Program-made: the position numbers and the translations under genes
Origin: Meloidogyne chitwoodi
Lineage: Eukaryota; Nematoda; Chromadorea; Rhabditida; Meloidogynidae
Reading direction: 5' to 3'
DNA length: 64,000 nucleotides
Assembly: GCA_015183035.1 (NCBI GenBank)
Contig: JACZZP010000003.1
Span: 1,550,001 to 1,614,000 of the forward strand
Notes under the pieces: generated by a model
Told to the model about the DNA's origin: nothing
Databases searched by the model: none
What the model saw: the letters and a program-made list of their open reading frames with translations, nothing else
In this document: piece after piece, positions 28,535 through 40,426 of the stretch
Numbering within the stretch: position 1 is the stretch's first letter
How the letters are laid out: the number at the start of each line of letters is the position of its first letter

Positions 28535-28797
28535 CATTTTAAACTTTTTTCCAATTCTTCATGTTTATGATCAAAATCATTTATATTTCATGTTCCCAGT
28601 CTGTTCAAAATTTCTGTCTCAATATTATATGTAGAATATCAAATGATTTAAGACTCAAATGGTTTTTCACAATTTAAATGTCTATGGACAAAATGGTCAT
28701 AGCCAGATTGACATGTTCATTTTCCACATGATTTTTTCGTTGAGAAAGAACAACCACAAAAGTTTCTTTAAATTATTATAGGTTTTATTTTAGAAAA

Positions 28798-30767
28798 ATG
28801 GATTTGAGCGATTTTGAAGATGATTTTGGGGATGGTTTTGATGATGACTTTGGGGATGAATTTGATGATAATGGATTAGATTATGGAGAGTTAGATGATA
28901 TTGAGAATATACTACCTCAAATATTAAAGGAAAAACCGGAACCAGACAATATAATTGAAGAGCAACAAACCGAACATAAAGAAGAAAAGAAAATTAAAAA
29001 GAAAAAGAAGCAAACTAAGTGGAATAAAGTAGCTCAGCTTCTTAAGGAAAAGGGATTATTGAAGAAAAATGTGAACAATTTTATCGACCATGTAACATTT
29101 GAATTACACTTATCTGCTGGTAAAGCTGGTATCGTTGTGAAAGAACTTAGTTGCGGATTCTTTGATTGGTTAATTTGTCTTTAATTATAATCATCTGAAT
29201 ATTGTTTACAGGACCTTCTCATTTTTTTTTAACAATGAATCTCATCGCGAAAATTTTTTCGACTCGGCACAATCTGCTTTTAAAAAGATGACTCGTCTTA
29301 AAGGAAGAAAATTTCTGAAGAATTTGCGGAGGAGTCTTTTAAAAAAGCGGCGGAAAAAAGCAAAAAGAAGAAATATAGCAGGTGGTTTTATTACAGGAAA
29401 TGCACGTAAAATTGTACAATGGAAAAAGAAAAAGGCTTTTATTCTTTTTGCGGAATGCCATCCAAATTCCATTTGCTCAACAGATATTCACGGACATAAT
29501 ATTTATGAATGGGAAGTAGTTTCATCGTTCAAAACTGTTTGGAAAGGTTCGAAACGAGACACAGAGTCAATAATCGAGAAAAAAGTAAGTTCAAGAACGT
29601 ATTTTTCATTACAACGTTTTTAATTTTGTTTTACATTCCATTTATGATTAAATTATTAAAATCTAATATTATAAAATTATTTAAGAGACCTTGTGTTTTT
29701 ATGTCAGTTTTGCCAGCGGTACCAATCCGTTGTTATGGGCCAAAACGTCTAAAGAAGCATAATATATTAATTGTTCATATGTGGGTAAATAAAATCAAGG
29801 CACTTAGGTTTATTTTTTCTCTTATTTATTTTTTCTTTTTAGTCTTATTCCACCTTTAATTTTTGAAAAAGAACTTCCAAATAAGCAATCAGTTTGTCTT
29901 AAATGCGATAATGAATATTTTCACGTTAACAAGTCAAAGGTATGATTATGTATTAATTTATTTATTAGAGATAAATAAACAATTGGAAATATTTAATTAA
30001 AATTTAAAATTAACCTTTTATGTATTTAGTTGATTTTTTAAAATTCCTAAAAATGTCATGTAGTGTTTTCTTTGAAAATGGGATGAAGCATTAAATTTTA
30101 TACGCTTAAAAAATAAATTTTAAGTTGGCAATGTACTCTTCAGTGTTTCATAAAAATATTCTCAATGAAGGACTTGGAGACGATCTCAAAAATCCAATTA
30201 AAATTGATGATAAATTTAAACAATCACTTCGTCTGGCTTTAAAAATTATTTTTGTTCATAAAACGCGAATTCCATGTAAATAATTTTGAAAATTAAAAAA
30301 ATAGTTTTGCATTTTATAGGCGCAAACGTCATTAAACTTTTAGACTTTGCACATGAATACAAAATTTCAGCAATTTTAAGTATAATCGAGGATTCTTTGA
30401 TAAATAGTCGAAAATGTATACATTTCAATTTTCAACAAAAAATTGACTTGGCATATAAATATGAATTAGACGAATTAAAGGTTTTAATTTAAAATATATT
30501 TAGAATCATCAATAAGTATTTTAGAATAATTTTTGCAAACTAAATAATTCGGTTGAATTAATTGAGAAGAATTTAAGCAATGAAGCATTACATTCAGAAT
30601 TCAAAGATCAATTAAGAAGAAAATTAGCTTGTATGAAAGCTGCCGAAGCTGCTGGAATTGCAAGAATTAATGAGAAAAAGGAAGAAAAAGCAAAAAAGAG
30701 AAGGTCAAACAAGTTGAATAAAAAGGCCAAAAAAGCTGCTCTTGCAGCTGAGAGGAGTTTGAATTGA
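28798..30767 (+). CDS. BTB/POZ-domain protein with acidic and Lys-rich N-terminus
   Basis: Seven exons (28798-29168, 29212-29584, 29686-29807, 29843-29939, 30125-30275, 30320-30480, 30525-30767) give 505 aa. Residues 1-70 are very acidic (DDFGDGF, FDDDFGDEFDD), followed by KKIKKKKKQ and an Arg/Lys-rich stretch. The part from about residue 320 follows a nematode BTB fold: YFHVNKSKLAMYSSVF, the IKIDDKF strand, NVIKLLDFAHEYKIS and KIDLAYKYELDELK. The C-terminus is Lys/Ala-rich. BTB proteins often serve as Cullin-3 adaptors; the unusual charged N-terminal half is not recognised. Confidence 0.62.
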
Positions 30768-30986
30768 ACAAATTTTAATATTTCAACAAATTACACCCGA
30801 TCGTGCCTGGTTTATTACATTTTCAATCGTTTTTTATTATTACATATTTTAATGTTTTAGAATAAATTATTCTCCTTTTTTAACTTGTTTGTTAATAGTT
30901 TCTTGAGACTTATTCATCAGTAGTTTTTTAAGAGAATAGAAAATATAAATTAATTATAGTATATAATCTATATGTATAAGTAAAAT

Positions 30987-33900
30987 TTATTTAGAAAGAA
31001 ATGGTGCAAAAATAACAGAAAGATCGATTTTCTCATCTTTATTTGTCCAAAACATATCAGTATTGTCAAACTCGAAGACACGTCTTCGGTATATAACTGA
31101 ATCAAGACCTGTAATAGACAAGATATAAATATTTAAGAAAGCAGGTGTATTTTCACCTAAAATCTCTGCAATTTTGTAGGAGTCCATCTCAGCAATTGGT
31201 TCACAAAGGCGCATAACAACTGGATGAATTTGTTGAGACAAATAATAATTCTTATCTTTAAATGATAAGATTTTGATGCTTAAAACTCCAAATAAAATTC
31301 TTACCAACGGACAATTGATCATTATCTAAAATTTCTGATGAATGATATCCACGCTGTGTTGGAGGATTGTTTGTTCCATCCTAAATTGTTTTAGCAATCC
31401 TAATATGATTTGAATAAATCTAACCGTACAAATTATGTATTTAACAATATCACCCTGTCGCATTCTAAATTTTTTAGATTCGTTTAATCGTCGTGCAATT
31501 GTTGCATGAGGTTGTGATTTTATATCTTTGTAGTCATTCGGGTCTCGCGTCAATTGCTTTAGAATTTCAAATTTTTCGAGCGGAAATCTTCCTTCCTCCA
31601 AATCTTCTCGTCTCGAAGCTAAAACACAAGTCATTCTCTCAATCAGTGTGTCTCGGTCGATAGGCGACAGAATCAGATTTACAATTTCCCTAAAATTAAT
31701 ATGGGATGGAAATGAAAATGTTAAATTCCAGTCATTGCCTAATAATTAATTTATACAAAAAATAATAATAAATACACTTACAACCCAATATCCTTAGCCA
31801 ATTCTGACCAATCACGTCTTACAATATCTAATCCTTTCAATTCGGAATTGGTTAAATTTTCATCATTCAAATCAACGGAAAGAGCTGCATATTTCTTTTT
31901 CTTCAGCAAAAGAAGACGCTTGTAAAGTCCATCAATGTCCAACTCGAGAAGAGAATAATTTTTATTAACAATTTGTTTAAGCTGACATGAGAAAAAACAT
32001 TAAAAATGGAATTAAAAATTATAATTCTTAACCTTTTGTCCAATTTGTTTTGCTTCCTGAAAATCTTTGGAGTTCGTATTTACCATGAGAGAATCTGTGT
32101 CACCATATATCACAGAAAAGTTTTCATTCTCAACCAATGTTTTAGTATGCAAAAGTAGCTAAAATATAATTCTTATGTTAATGGAAATAATTTTTAAATT
32201 TTTATTTTTACCTCCCTTCCCTTTGCTGTAATCATGGATGCAAGTGTTTTAGCAAAAAAGCGAGATTGTTTGAATCCAAGACATCCGTACATACTGTTTG
32301 CAGTTAATTTTAAACCAAGTTGTCTTATATTATACTATTTAACATAAATAATTATTATAAATCTTTTTTTTTATAAACAAACTTGCTGATATTTTTCGGT
32401 GTCGTGTTTCTCTTTACTCATTAATTTTTTCACTTCTTGTCGCCGATTAACAAGTTTTCGAATTTCATTTTTTAAAATGCCATCTGGTTGACTTGATCCA
32501 GGTGCATTGGGCAAATCTGCCTCAGACTAAAATATTTTTTTTATATTTTTTTTATTAATATAATAACCAAATCATCAAAGGCCTGTTTAATAGTAGTAAA
32601 GCAAATGTTAAACTCCTGAATAATACTTGGATAAAGACTGTTGAAGTCCAACAGTACAATAAATGTCTCATAAAGTCCTTTTAAAAAATGATATATAATA
32701 TTGTACATTCTACAAGAGAACATTTTTTATTTAAAAAAAATTATTCTATTCGTCTCACGAATATATGTTGTGCCTTATAAAAATTGCCTTCAATAGAAGA
32801 TAGTAAATAAAATAATATTAGATTATATTTTACCTATTTTCGGTTCTAGAACTAATCCACCAGTATATTGCGTTTTCCTATTTTTATTTATTTTTTCTTC
32901 CTGTTTAGGAGTTGGCAGTTCGCTTTCTTCTTGAATTTCTTCTTCATGAACAGCAATAGGCTCAGAATCCATACCTATTTCTTCAATATCGTTATCATTT
33001 AATTCTTTATTAGTGACTACACTTTTTAAGGGTACTTTTTTGTTGGTTTTTCCCCCAGCTAATTTCGCAGATCTTTGTACTAAAAGTATAAAAAATATTT
33101 TAACCATAAATATTATACAATTACAATTATGTTTATCAGGCGGAATACAATTGTTTCGATGACAGGCATGTAAAAGTAAATATTCATTTCTTTCTGACCG
33201 ACCTCCCATTAATGTACGTGACTGAAAAAGGATTAAATTAATTGAAAAAAATATTTTAAATAAAAAAATATTTAAATAAATACCAGAACTCCGCCAACAA
33301 TTTGAGTAATTTGCACAAATAGTGGAATACAATTTAGATGTTCAACAAGTTTAAGTGTATATAAATTTTCATTCCAATTCCATTTAATTAAGTCAATTAA
33401 TTTTATTTTCGGATTTGTTATTCTTTTAAAATAAAAAATTAAAATAAAGTTTTAAATATTATACAAAAATGTTTCTGATATTTGTTCTGTGCTAAGATCT
33501 TGTCTATTCATTTTTAATAAAGTCCCAACCAATTCTTCCATTTCATAACTTCGGCAATGTATTAACTCAGAAGCAGCTACTCTAGAAGAATTTATATATT
33601 TTTTTGAATATTTAAAAAATTCAACTTTGTATCAAGACAAAGTCTTCCAGCAGTTAATTCCCATTGAGCAAATCTGGAATGACCAATCTTTTGAATTTGA
33701 ACACTCCTCTTCAATCGACCGAGTCTATCCCATTTTTTAAGTTTATACTTTTCCATTCTTGTTTGTAGTAGAGTTAATTGAGCATTTAAATCGTGAGCCT
33801 AAACGAATACTTAAAATTTAATTCATTTAATCTTTTAATGAACGAATTTGATTACAACTGTCCTCATTGTTTATATTTATGTTCAAAAACGTACCAAAAT

Positions 33901-35976
33901 CATATCTGGATCAAGTTCTGCAATCTTTGATAAGAAAATATTTAGCAAAGACAACTCATCTCCAACTCTTCGTACCATTGCTGAAATTCCATTCGTTTTT
34001 AATTGATCATCCAAATCAAAAGGAAGAGTTAAACCCTTATTAAACTTGGAAACAACTTAAAAAGTATTTATTTAATAGAAAAATATATTTACCACAAAAG
34101 CGTTTAGCTATTAAAGATTTTGGCTCAAATTTTGTAGCCAATTCCAAACTGCAGAAATGATGAATCAATGAAATCATAACAATCTGGGTGTTCTTCGTTT
34201 CTGGGTTCAAAGCAGTTAAAATATTAAAAACAACGAAATTAATTGGAGGTGAGGGTATTGGAGAAGAAGAAGCAGGAGACATCGAAATATAATCAAGTTG
34301 ATCCATATTTAAAGAATATTCGTGTTGACAGTGAGAAACGTATGAATCAACATTCTCTTAAATAAAATAAAAAATAATGTTAATATTTATAAAGTAACCT
34401 GCATTATTAACATCAAGCCAACATGGACCATAAATTTCACGCTCAATTAAAAATCGTTCCAAAGAATTAGTTGTTGAATTCATTACATGGCTAAAGCAAT
34501 CACCAGAGAAATTAATAGGAATGAATGTATTTTGAGATACGTTAGCCAAAACTTCAAGTGTTTTACATTCCCTGGGAACAGATTCATCCGGAGAAATAAA
34601 GCGTTTGAAAACAAACTGAAAATTGTTTATAAACTATAAAAAATTAAAAACCTCAGGCTGTATTTTAAATTTACAAATACCAAGAGACTTTAGTGTTTTT
34701 TGTACATCTAAATGGAGATCCTCATTAGACACAGGTGTTTTAGTAGCTAATGACTAAAAGAAAATTACGGAAGAAAAATATAAAAATATGTTTGAAATAC
34801 TTACAATCTTCCGTTTTAAGAAAAAAAGTTGTCTTGTGATATTTCTCAGAATAATGCAACAACTTTGATATTTTCCATCTAATGACTTTAAATGCCCAAA
34901 TAAATAAAGTGTTCCTAAAATTTTTTTATCAAATAGTTAAAAATAAATTTAACCTGGATTTTTGTAAATATTTTCAAATGCATCAAGAAAAAAGAATTTG
35001 AATGAGTCTCCAATGATACGTAATAACTTAATTGGTCTCTCAGGAGTTGGTGGTGGAGCATCTCTTTTTCTTTGTGCCGTCGATATCTCAATAGAAGGAG
35101 ATTTTGTAGATCTCTCAGGAGTTGAAACTGATGAAAGAGAATCTCGTTTATGTCGTGCCATTGTCTCAATCGAAGGAGATTTTGTAAAAATAATGTTGTC
35201 AGTTATCCCATTTGAAGACTCAACCAAATTCACTTCTAAATTACTCGTCCCGACAATATCTGCCAAACATTCATTTAAAATATCATCGTCTTCAACTCGA
35301 ATTTTCTAAAAGAAAACAATTTTTACAAAATATCGATTTGTACACTAAAAATTACCTCATCTGATTTTTTATTGGCAATTGCCTGAAAATGGTGTTTTAT
35401 TGTTCCTGATTTGACTAAAAGTAATTTTTAAATAAAAATAAAACAATTAAAAACCTTTCTTTCCTTCTTTTTTCTTTTTAAGTTGTTGATCATTTTCCTC
35501 ATCTTCCGAATCTTCGTCAAAATATGAAGCTCCAACTACAACGATAAATTTTAGAATCTTCCGTAAAATTTGTGCATAAGTGACTAGGAATAACTAACAA
35601 GTACGTTTATTATTAAATTTAAGTTCTAGCCAAAAAGGTATATAAGTAATCTAACAGTAAGTATACTTTATAAAATATTTACCATCATCTTCAACAAATT
35701 CCCGGTGGTATTGCTTTTTAGCATGATATTCCTCCTCATCAACCTCTACATATACATCCTGTATTAAATCGTCCACCTAAAAATAATTGAAAATTGTAAT
35801 AAAATTTTTATAAAAATTACACGAGCACGAAAACCTTTTCCAATCAATCTTGCTTGTTTTAAACACTCTAGCGTATTCTTTCGAACATTTTTTTCAGAAG
35901 TAGTCGATCTTTTGAGCCGTCTCGATTCCTTTGGAGAATTTTCGGAAATAGAATTTCCTTTAAATAAATCAGACAT
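30987..35976 (-). CDS. POLA1: DNA polymerase alpha catalytic subunit, lacking the C-terminal zinc domain
   Basis: Twenty-four exons on the minus strand splice in frame to 1210 aa (animal POLA1 is about 1,460). Seen in order: an acidic N-terminal region; the inactive exonuclease-like domain; [29 protein letters not shown]; motif [20 protein letters not shown]; motif [14 protein letters not shown]; motif [11 protein letters not shown]; and the thumb ([22 protein letters not shown]). It would extend RNA primers in the pol alpha-primase complex. The frame stops at 30989-30987, where orthologues start their Cys-rich C-terminal domain that binds the B subunit and primase. Only 219 bp separate it from the convergent BTB gene. 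Confidence 0.9.
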
Positions 35977-36075
35977 GAAATCTAAATAAGTGAATAAAAT
36001 TAAATAAAAGCTAAATAAAATTTTTCAAATTAATCAATATTTTTGGGCAAAAGATGCAATCAAGAGAAGAGTTGA

Positions 36076-36145
36076 AGGAGACACGCCCGACTGGACGACG
36101 ACCGACTTGCCGCAAGTAATCTCTAGTTTCCACTTATCTCTATGG
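36076..36145. repeat. Fragment related to the 42.97 kb inverted-repeat element
   Basis: GACACGCCCGACT at 36080 equals the reversed right terminus of the element at 42969-43093, and about 30 bp downstream (CTCTAGTTTCCACTT) match its interior. No matching right end or target duplication was found, so this looks like a broken copy. It lies in the 5' flank of POLA1. Confidence 0.55.
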
Positions 36146-36583
36146 AGAAGTTATGGCTTTTTGAAAATCTTGATCATTAACTATATTTTTGATCATAACT
36201 TCCTTCAAATCTTTCCAATCTCTTTTATTTTGGTTTCAGACGACTCAGCTTTATGAGTTACGTCATAATTGATCAAAATTAAGCTTATTCATGCGCATTC
36301 TTAAAAAATTTTTGCTCTTGTTTTCATCTAGAATTAAAACTGCATTTTCTCTCTCAAAACTGCATTTTAGCTTATGAAATTTTTTAAACAAAATTTTGAA
36401 ACAATTATCTATGAAATGATCAAGCAGATTTAAAAATGAGCAAGCCGTTTTCGAGATATTGGATTTTAAAGTGGATAACCTCATTTCTGCGTAAAATGAA
36501 AACGAGAGTTATGCTTAAAACAAGAGAGTGAATTATAGAAAGAAAGAAAAACGAGATAGAATGATAAGAAAAATACATTGCAT

Positions 36584-36818
36584 GGGAGCAGATCAACTGA
36601 GTCCGGCACAACTGAGTCCCGCACAACTGAGTCCTACCTCAACTGAGTCCCGGCACAACTGAGTCCCAGTTGTAAATACCTTATCTGAACGGGTCCTCAT
36701 TGTAAATACCTCATCTGAACTGGGACTTAGTTGTGCGGGACTCAGTTGAGGTAGGACTCAGTTGTGCCGGACTCAGTTGTGTCGTACTCAGTCGTGCGGA
36801 CTCAGTTGAGGTGTACCC
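36584..36818. mobile_element. Fold-back element made of CAACTGAGTCC words, with 8-bp target duplication
   Basis: A 235-bp element. The left arm is five tandem copies of a 13-16 bp word (CAACTGAGTCCCGGCA); the right arm carries the same word inverted (TGCCGGACTCAGTTG) five to six times. Between the arms, a second word (TAAATACCTCATCTGAAC) is repeated twice. Ends are GGGAGCAGATCAACTGAG and, reversed, GGGTACACCTCAACTGAG. CATTGCAT flanks both sides exactly (36576-36583, 36819-36826). No coding capacity; the whole element can form one long hairpin. Confidence 0.75.
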
Positions 36819-36912
36819 CATTGCATTTTTATTTTAGCTAGACAGTAAGAGTTTCACTAATGTCCCGGAAAATCCGCCGTGCAGTATTTGTTAACCTTTT
36901 TCATTTACTAAG

Positions 36913-38502
36913 ATGAATAAAAATAATAATGACAATGAAAATGAACCAGACACTGATTTAATACTTTCATTTCAAGGACAACAATTAAAATTAAATACTG
37001 AGGATGAAGGTTTTTTTTTGTTTTTTATTTAAAAAAACGTTTAATAGGCGAAGAAATTGCTGAAAAGATACGTGATTTTCCCAGATTAGAAACTTTTGAA
37101 ATGCGTGGAAATACTCTTGGATTCGATGCAGCAATTCCAATTGCTGCAGCACTTGATGCGCAACCTTATTTAAGGGTATTTACATTTAAATTAATTTTTA
37201 ATTTTGATTTCTAGAGGGCTTTGTGGAGCGATATGTTTACTGGAAGGTTAAAAGAGGAAATACCGAGGACACTAGTATGAAATTAATTTATTTTAAAAAA
37301 ATTTTTAATATTAGAAATGCCTTTGTGATGCTGTAAGTCTTAGTGGAGCAAGGCTTAAAGAGTTGGATTTAAGTGATAATGCTATTGGTCCGATGGCTGT
37401 CCCAGGCATTAAAGATTTTCTTGCTGGAGAGTCAGCTTTTGAACTTGAAATTCTTAAATTAAATAACTGTGGTCTTGGGATTGCTGGAAAGGTTTTTTAA
37501 AGAAAAATTAGTTTTATCCGATTTTATGGTAAAATATGGGAATGCATAATTTTTGGCTTACAATTTTGTAACATTCAAATTATTATTTTAAAGTTTATTC
37601 TTTTTCTAACTAAATTTATGGGAAAATTTACTTATTGTTATATATTTTTTTAATATAAAGCTTAAATCAAGAAATTGTTTATCTGAATAAATAGTAAAAT
37701 CTATAAATATACTCTGCAGAGATATTACCGCTTGGTTTAAGATACAAAAGTTTCTTGTAAATCAATTTTTTATTTTTCTTTAGACTGTTGCACAAAGTCT
37801 GATAGAATGTCACAAAAAATCACTCCATAATGAAACACCTCTTCAGTTGAAAATATTTGTCGCTGGTCGAAATCGATTAGAATATGAATCCACGGCAGCT
37901 TTGGCAGAGGCGTTTAAGGTATAACAAAATTTTAAATTTCTAATTTAAAAAATTAAAGGCCATTGGAACTCTTGAAGAAATTTCAATGCCACAAAATGGG
38001 ATAAGAGCTGAAGGGATTATTCAATTGGCAGAAGCTATTAAACAAAATTCTTCTTTGAAAAGGCTCAATTTGGGTGACAATACTTTTGGCAATCCAGGAG
38101 CTATTGGAATGGCTGCTGTATTGAAAGACCTTACACAACTTGAAATTGTCGATTTTAGTGATTGCCTTTGCCGTGATAAAGGTTCTATGGCAATTGCTCA
38201 TAGTTTGTCTTCTTCCAAATGTCCACTTAAAGAATTAAATTTATCTGGTGGTGAAATAACTACAGATGCTGCTAAAAATATTGTTAAGACTCTTCACACA
38301 CTAACTGGCCTTATCTCTCTTAAAATTGGCGTAAATTGCTTTGGATCAGAATTTTCGTCTTTTTTAGAATTTTCTGAACCATTTGGATTTGTTGATCTTG
38401 GAACCGAAAGGTTAAATTTAAAAAAAATATAGAAATAATTTTAAATTTAGTGATGATCAAGGTACTCTCAGCGAAGCTTCAGAAGATGAGGATGATGATT
38501 AA
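36913..38502 (+). CDS. RANGAP1: Ran GTPase-activating protein (RanGAP), short form
   Basis: Seven exons (36913-37009, 37048-37175, 37215-37274, 37315-37491, 37784-37918, 37959-38410, 38451-38502) give 366 aa. The signature RALWSDMFTGRLKEEIP and a run of leucine-rich repeats (LKELDLSDNAIG, LEILKLNNCGLG, LEEISMPQNGI, LKRLNLGDNTFG, LEIVDFSDC) are typical of RanGAP; the catalytic Arg is expected in the first repeats (ETFEMRGNTLG). It ends in an acidic tail (SEASEDEDDD). It stimulates GTP hydrolysis by Ran in nuclear transport. It lacks the C-terminal SUMO-accepting domain of vertebrate RanGAP1 and so resembles yeast Rna1. Its last exons and 3' flank are duplicated at 42.4 kb. Confidence 0.9.
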
Positions 38503-38675
38503 AACAATTGGATTTTTCTTATAGTGGACGTAAAAATACAGTTTTATATTCTTAATTACTAGTAATTTTATTGTTTAAAATTGATAATCAATTATAATTT
38601 ATTTAAATAAAAACGACCAAAAATAAGTTGTTCAAAAATATTTTTACAAAGATTAAATAATTTAAAAGTCAATAT
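38405..38675 (+). repeat. Segment duplicated at 42378-42650 (RanGAP 3' end)
   Basis: From the end of RanGAP exon 6 through exon 7 and about 170 bp of 3' flank, the sequence is over 90% identical to 42378-42650 on the same strand. The terminal coding block (GGTACTCTCAGCGAAGCTTC) is identical. The copy provides the 3' end of the chimeric gene at 41861-42480. Confidence 0.85.
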
Positions 38676-38910
38676 CTTATTTTTAATTAACTAATTGATA
38701 AGTTGTGGTTTGTTTATATTTTGTAGTATAATAATAGTGGAAGAGAAAATTGAGAGTTTGTGTTTTTAAAAGGAATAATATATAAACCGCGTATTTTAAC
38801 AGTCTATGTCCAGAGCTACGTCAACCAACGTCTATGAGCAGCGCCGCCAACGACTACGAGCAACGCCGACGAGCAACTCCAACGGTGTTGGTTCTATGAG
38901 CAGACGTTCT

Positions 38911-39147
38911 AGGAGCTACGCCAACGGTGGTGGTTCTAGTAACTTTGTTATAGGAGCTACGCCAACGGTGGTGGTTCTAGTAACTTATGTTATAGGAGCT
39001 ACGCCAACGGTGGTGGTTCTAGTAACTTTGTTATAGGAGCTACGCCAACGGTGGTGGTTCTAGTAACTTATGTTATAGGAGCTACGCCAACGGTGGTGGT
39101 TCTAGTAACTTTGTTATAGGAGCTACGCCAACGGTGGTGGTTCTATG
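38911..39147 (+). repeat. Minisatellite, six 41/42-bp units in alternation
   Basis: Unit starts (CCAACGGTGGTGGTTCT) fall at 38921, 38962, 39004, 39045, 39087 and 39128, so spacing alternates 41, 42, 41, 42, 41 bp. The 42-bp units carry one extra A (AACTTATG against AACTTTG). The pattern implies amplification of an 83-bp dimer. It lies directly before the decayed kinase. An open frame through part of it (38806-39036) is probably not a gene, since alternating 41/42 spacing breaks any frame. Confidence 0.8.
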
Positions 39148-39166
39148 AACTGACGTGCTAGGAGCA

Positions 39167-40293
39167 ATGTTGCTTGGAAAACCGATAGATGATCTCCTCC
39201 GGATGCAGCCAAAGCGCAGGTTTTCAGCCGTCACCACTCTTCGGATTGGTATTCAATTTATTTGAGTAAGAAGAATTTTAGATAAAAGTCAAATAATTAT
39301 ATACTTTAAAGGCCTTCTGCAGTCTCCATAAAGTTGGATTCATTCATCGCGATGTGAAACCAGCAAATATCGCTGCAGGCCACAAGCGGCCAGATCTCAT
39401 CTACCTCTTTGACTTTGGGTTAGCGCGTTTCATTTACACAGACGAGGACAAATTAATGCTGAGACCGCGTCGCAAGAAGGTGAAAATGAAACATTTCGTC
39501 CAAAAATTTCTTTATCTTCGCTTATTCTTTCAGATCCAGTTCCGTGGGACCTATCGCTACTGTTCGTTGAACGCGCAAAAGTGCATGGACCAAGGTCGAG
39601 TGGATGATTTTGAAATGTTTTGGTGTGTAATACTTATTTTTGAATATAAAATTTTTTGTAGTATACATTGATTGAATGCCGAAAGCGGAAGTTGCCTTGG
39701 ACTGGAATCAAACCAAAGGAATGCCAGGAAAAGAAGGAGACCATTACTAGCACCGAGTTGCTTGAAGTAAATTGTCCTTTTTTACCACTAACAAATTTTA
39801 TAATATTAGGATTGTCCGCCTTCCTTCTCTCGTATCATGGAGAATTTGCGCCCACTTGGATTCGCTGATGAGCCCAAATAACGGTTCTCTCATTCAGTGG
39901 CTTACTGAAGATTTGCAAGCGGACTCAGAAAGCAGCAATAGTTTTGAATGGCAGCGTGCCGGTCAGTCAGTCGCTCGTGTTAAGAATGTCGAGCTAAATG
40001 GGTGATACGGAGGCAAGTTTTTCATAATGTTTGTGTCTTTTAAATTTGAATAATTTTCAGGCAAAATCCGAAACTGTGCAGACAGATGTCAGTATCTTCA
40101 CTACATTGGCTGTTCCAGACGAAGAAGATGGGAGCACAGTTGAATACGATGACACCATTGAGAACATGCCACCTGAAAAAATATGAATATAGATGCGATC
40201 AAAGCAAAGCAGCAGGAGGGAGCGGCAGAGGAGGAGATGACGGCCATACCTCCAGAAGATACCAAGAAACCTTCAGAAGATGCCAAGAAATAA
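39167..40293 (+). pseudogene. Decayed tau-tubulin/casein-kinase-1-like protein kinase
   Basis: Blocks of a nematode TTBK/CK1-type kinase are clear: LGKPIDDLLRMQPKRRFS, the catalytic loop GFIHRDVKPANIAAG, FDFGLARF (DFG), QFRGTYRYCSLNAQ and VDDFEMFW, then KLPWTGIK. The whole N-lobe (Gly loop, catalytic Lys) is missing. An in-frame TGA (39263-39265) sits just before the first donor. Frameshifts occur near 39876 (ADEPK stop, while another frame continues NNGSLIQWLTEDLQADSES), near 40002 and near 40188. One later intron is GC-AG (donor near 40013). The remaining introns are normal. I judge it non-functional. Confidence 0.75.
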
Positions 40294-40311
40294 TATAAAG
40301 ATTATTGCTAT

Positions 40312-40426
40312 CAGTGTTCTCCTGACCGGGTTTCGGTCATGATCAAAAGTGACATGACCTTGACTGTTCTGACCGGGTTCTGGTCAGGTAATTTTGATGA
40401 CCGAAAAAAGGCCAGTCAGAATACTG
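40312..40426. mobile_element. Short hAT-type MITE, second copy of the GACCGG family
   Basis: A 115-bp element with ends CAGTGTTCTCCTGACCGG and, reversed, CAGTATTCTGACTGGCC, like the element at 7413-7655. Flanks are ATTGCTAT (40304-40311) and AGTGCTAT (40427-40434), an 8-bp duplication with one mismatch. It sits just after the kinase relic. A partial duplicate of the host site lies at about 40570-40615 (GATTATTACTATCAG) without the insertion, which acts as an empty-site comparison. Confidence 0.7.

Noticed and set aside
28798..30767. Missing POLA1 C-terminal exons hidden on the minus strand under the BTB gene
   Set aside because: No Cys-rich frame with CxxC pairs is readable there on the minus strand.
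36263..36626. Two minus-strand frames (about 70 aa each) upstream of RanGAP
   Set aside because: No recognisable domain, poor composition, and repeat-derived flanks.
36597..36818. CAACTGAGTCC words as a possible transcription-factor binding array
   Set aside because: Exact target duplications and inverted arms show a mobile element; a regulatory role is possible but unsupported.
38806..39036. Plus-strand frame through the minisatellite (ATPTVVVLVT repeats)
   Set aside because: Alternating 41/42-bp spacing makes the frame accidental, and it leads into no supported exon.
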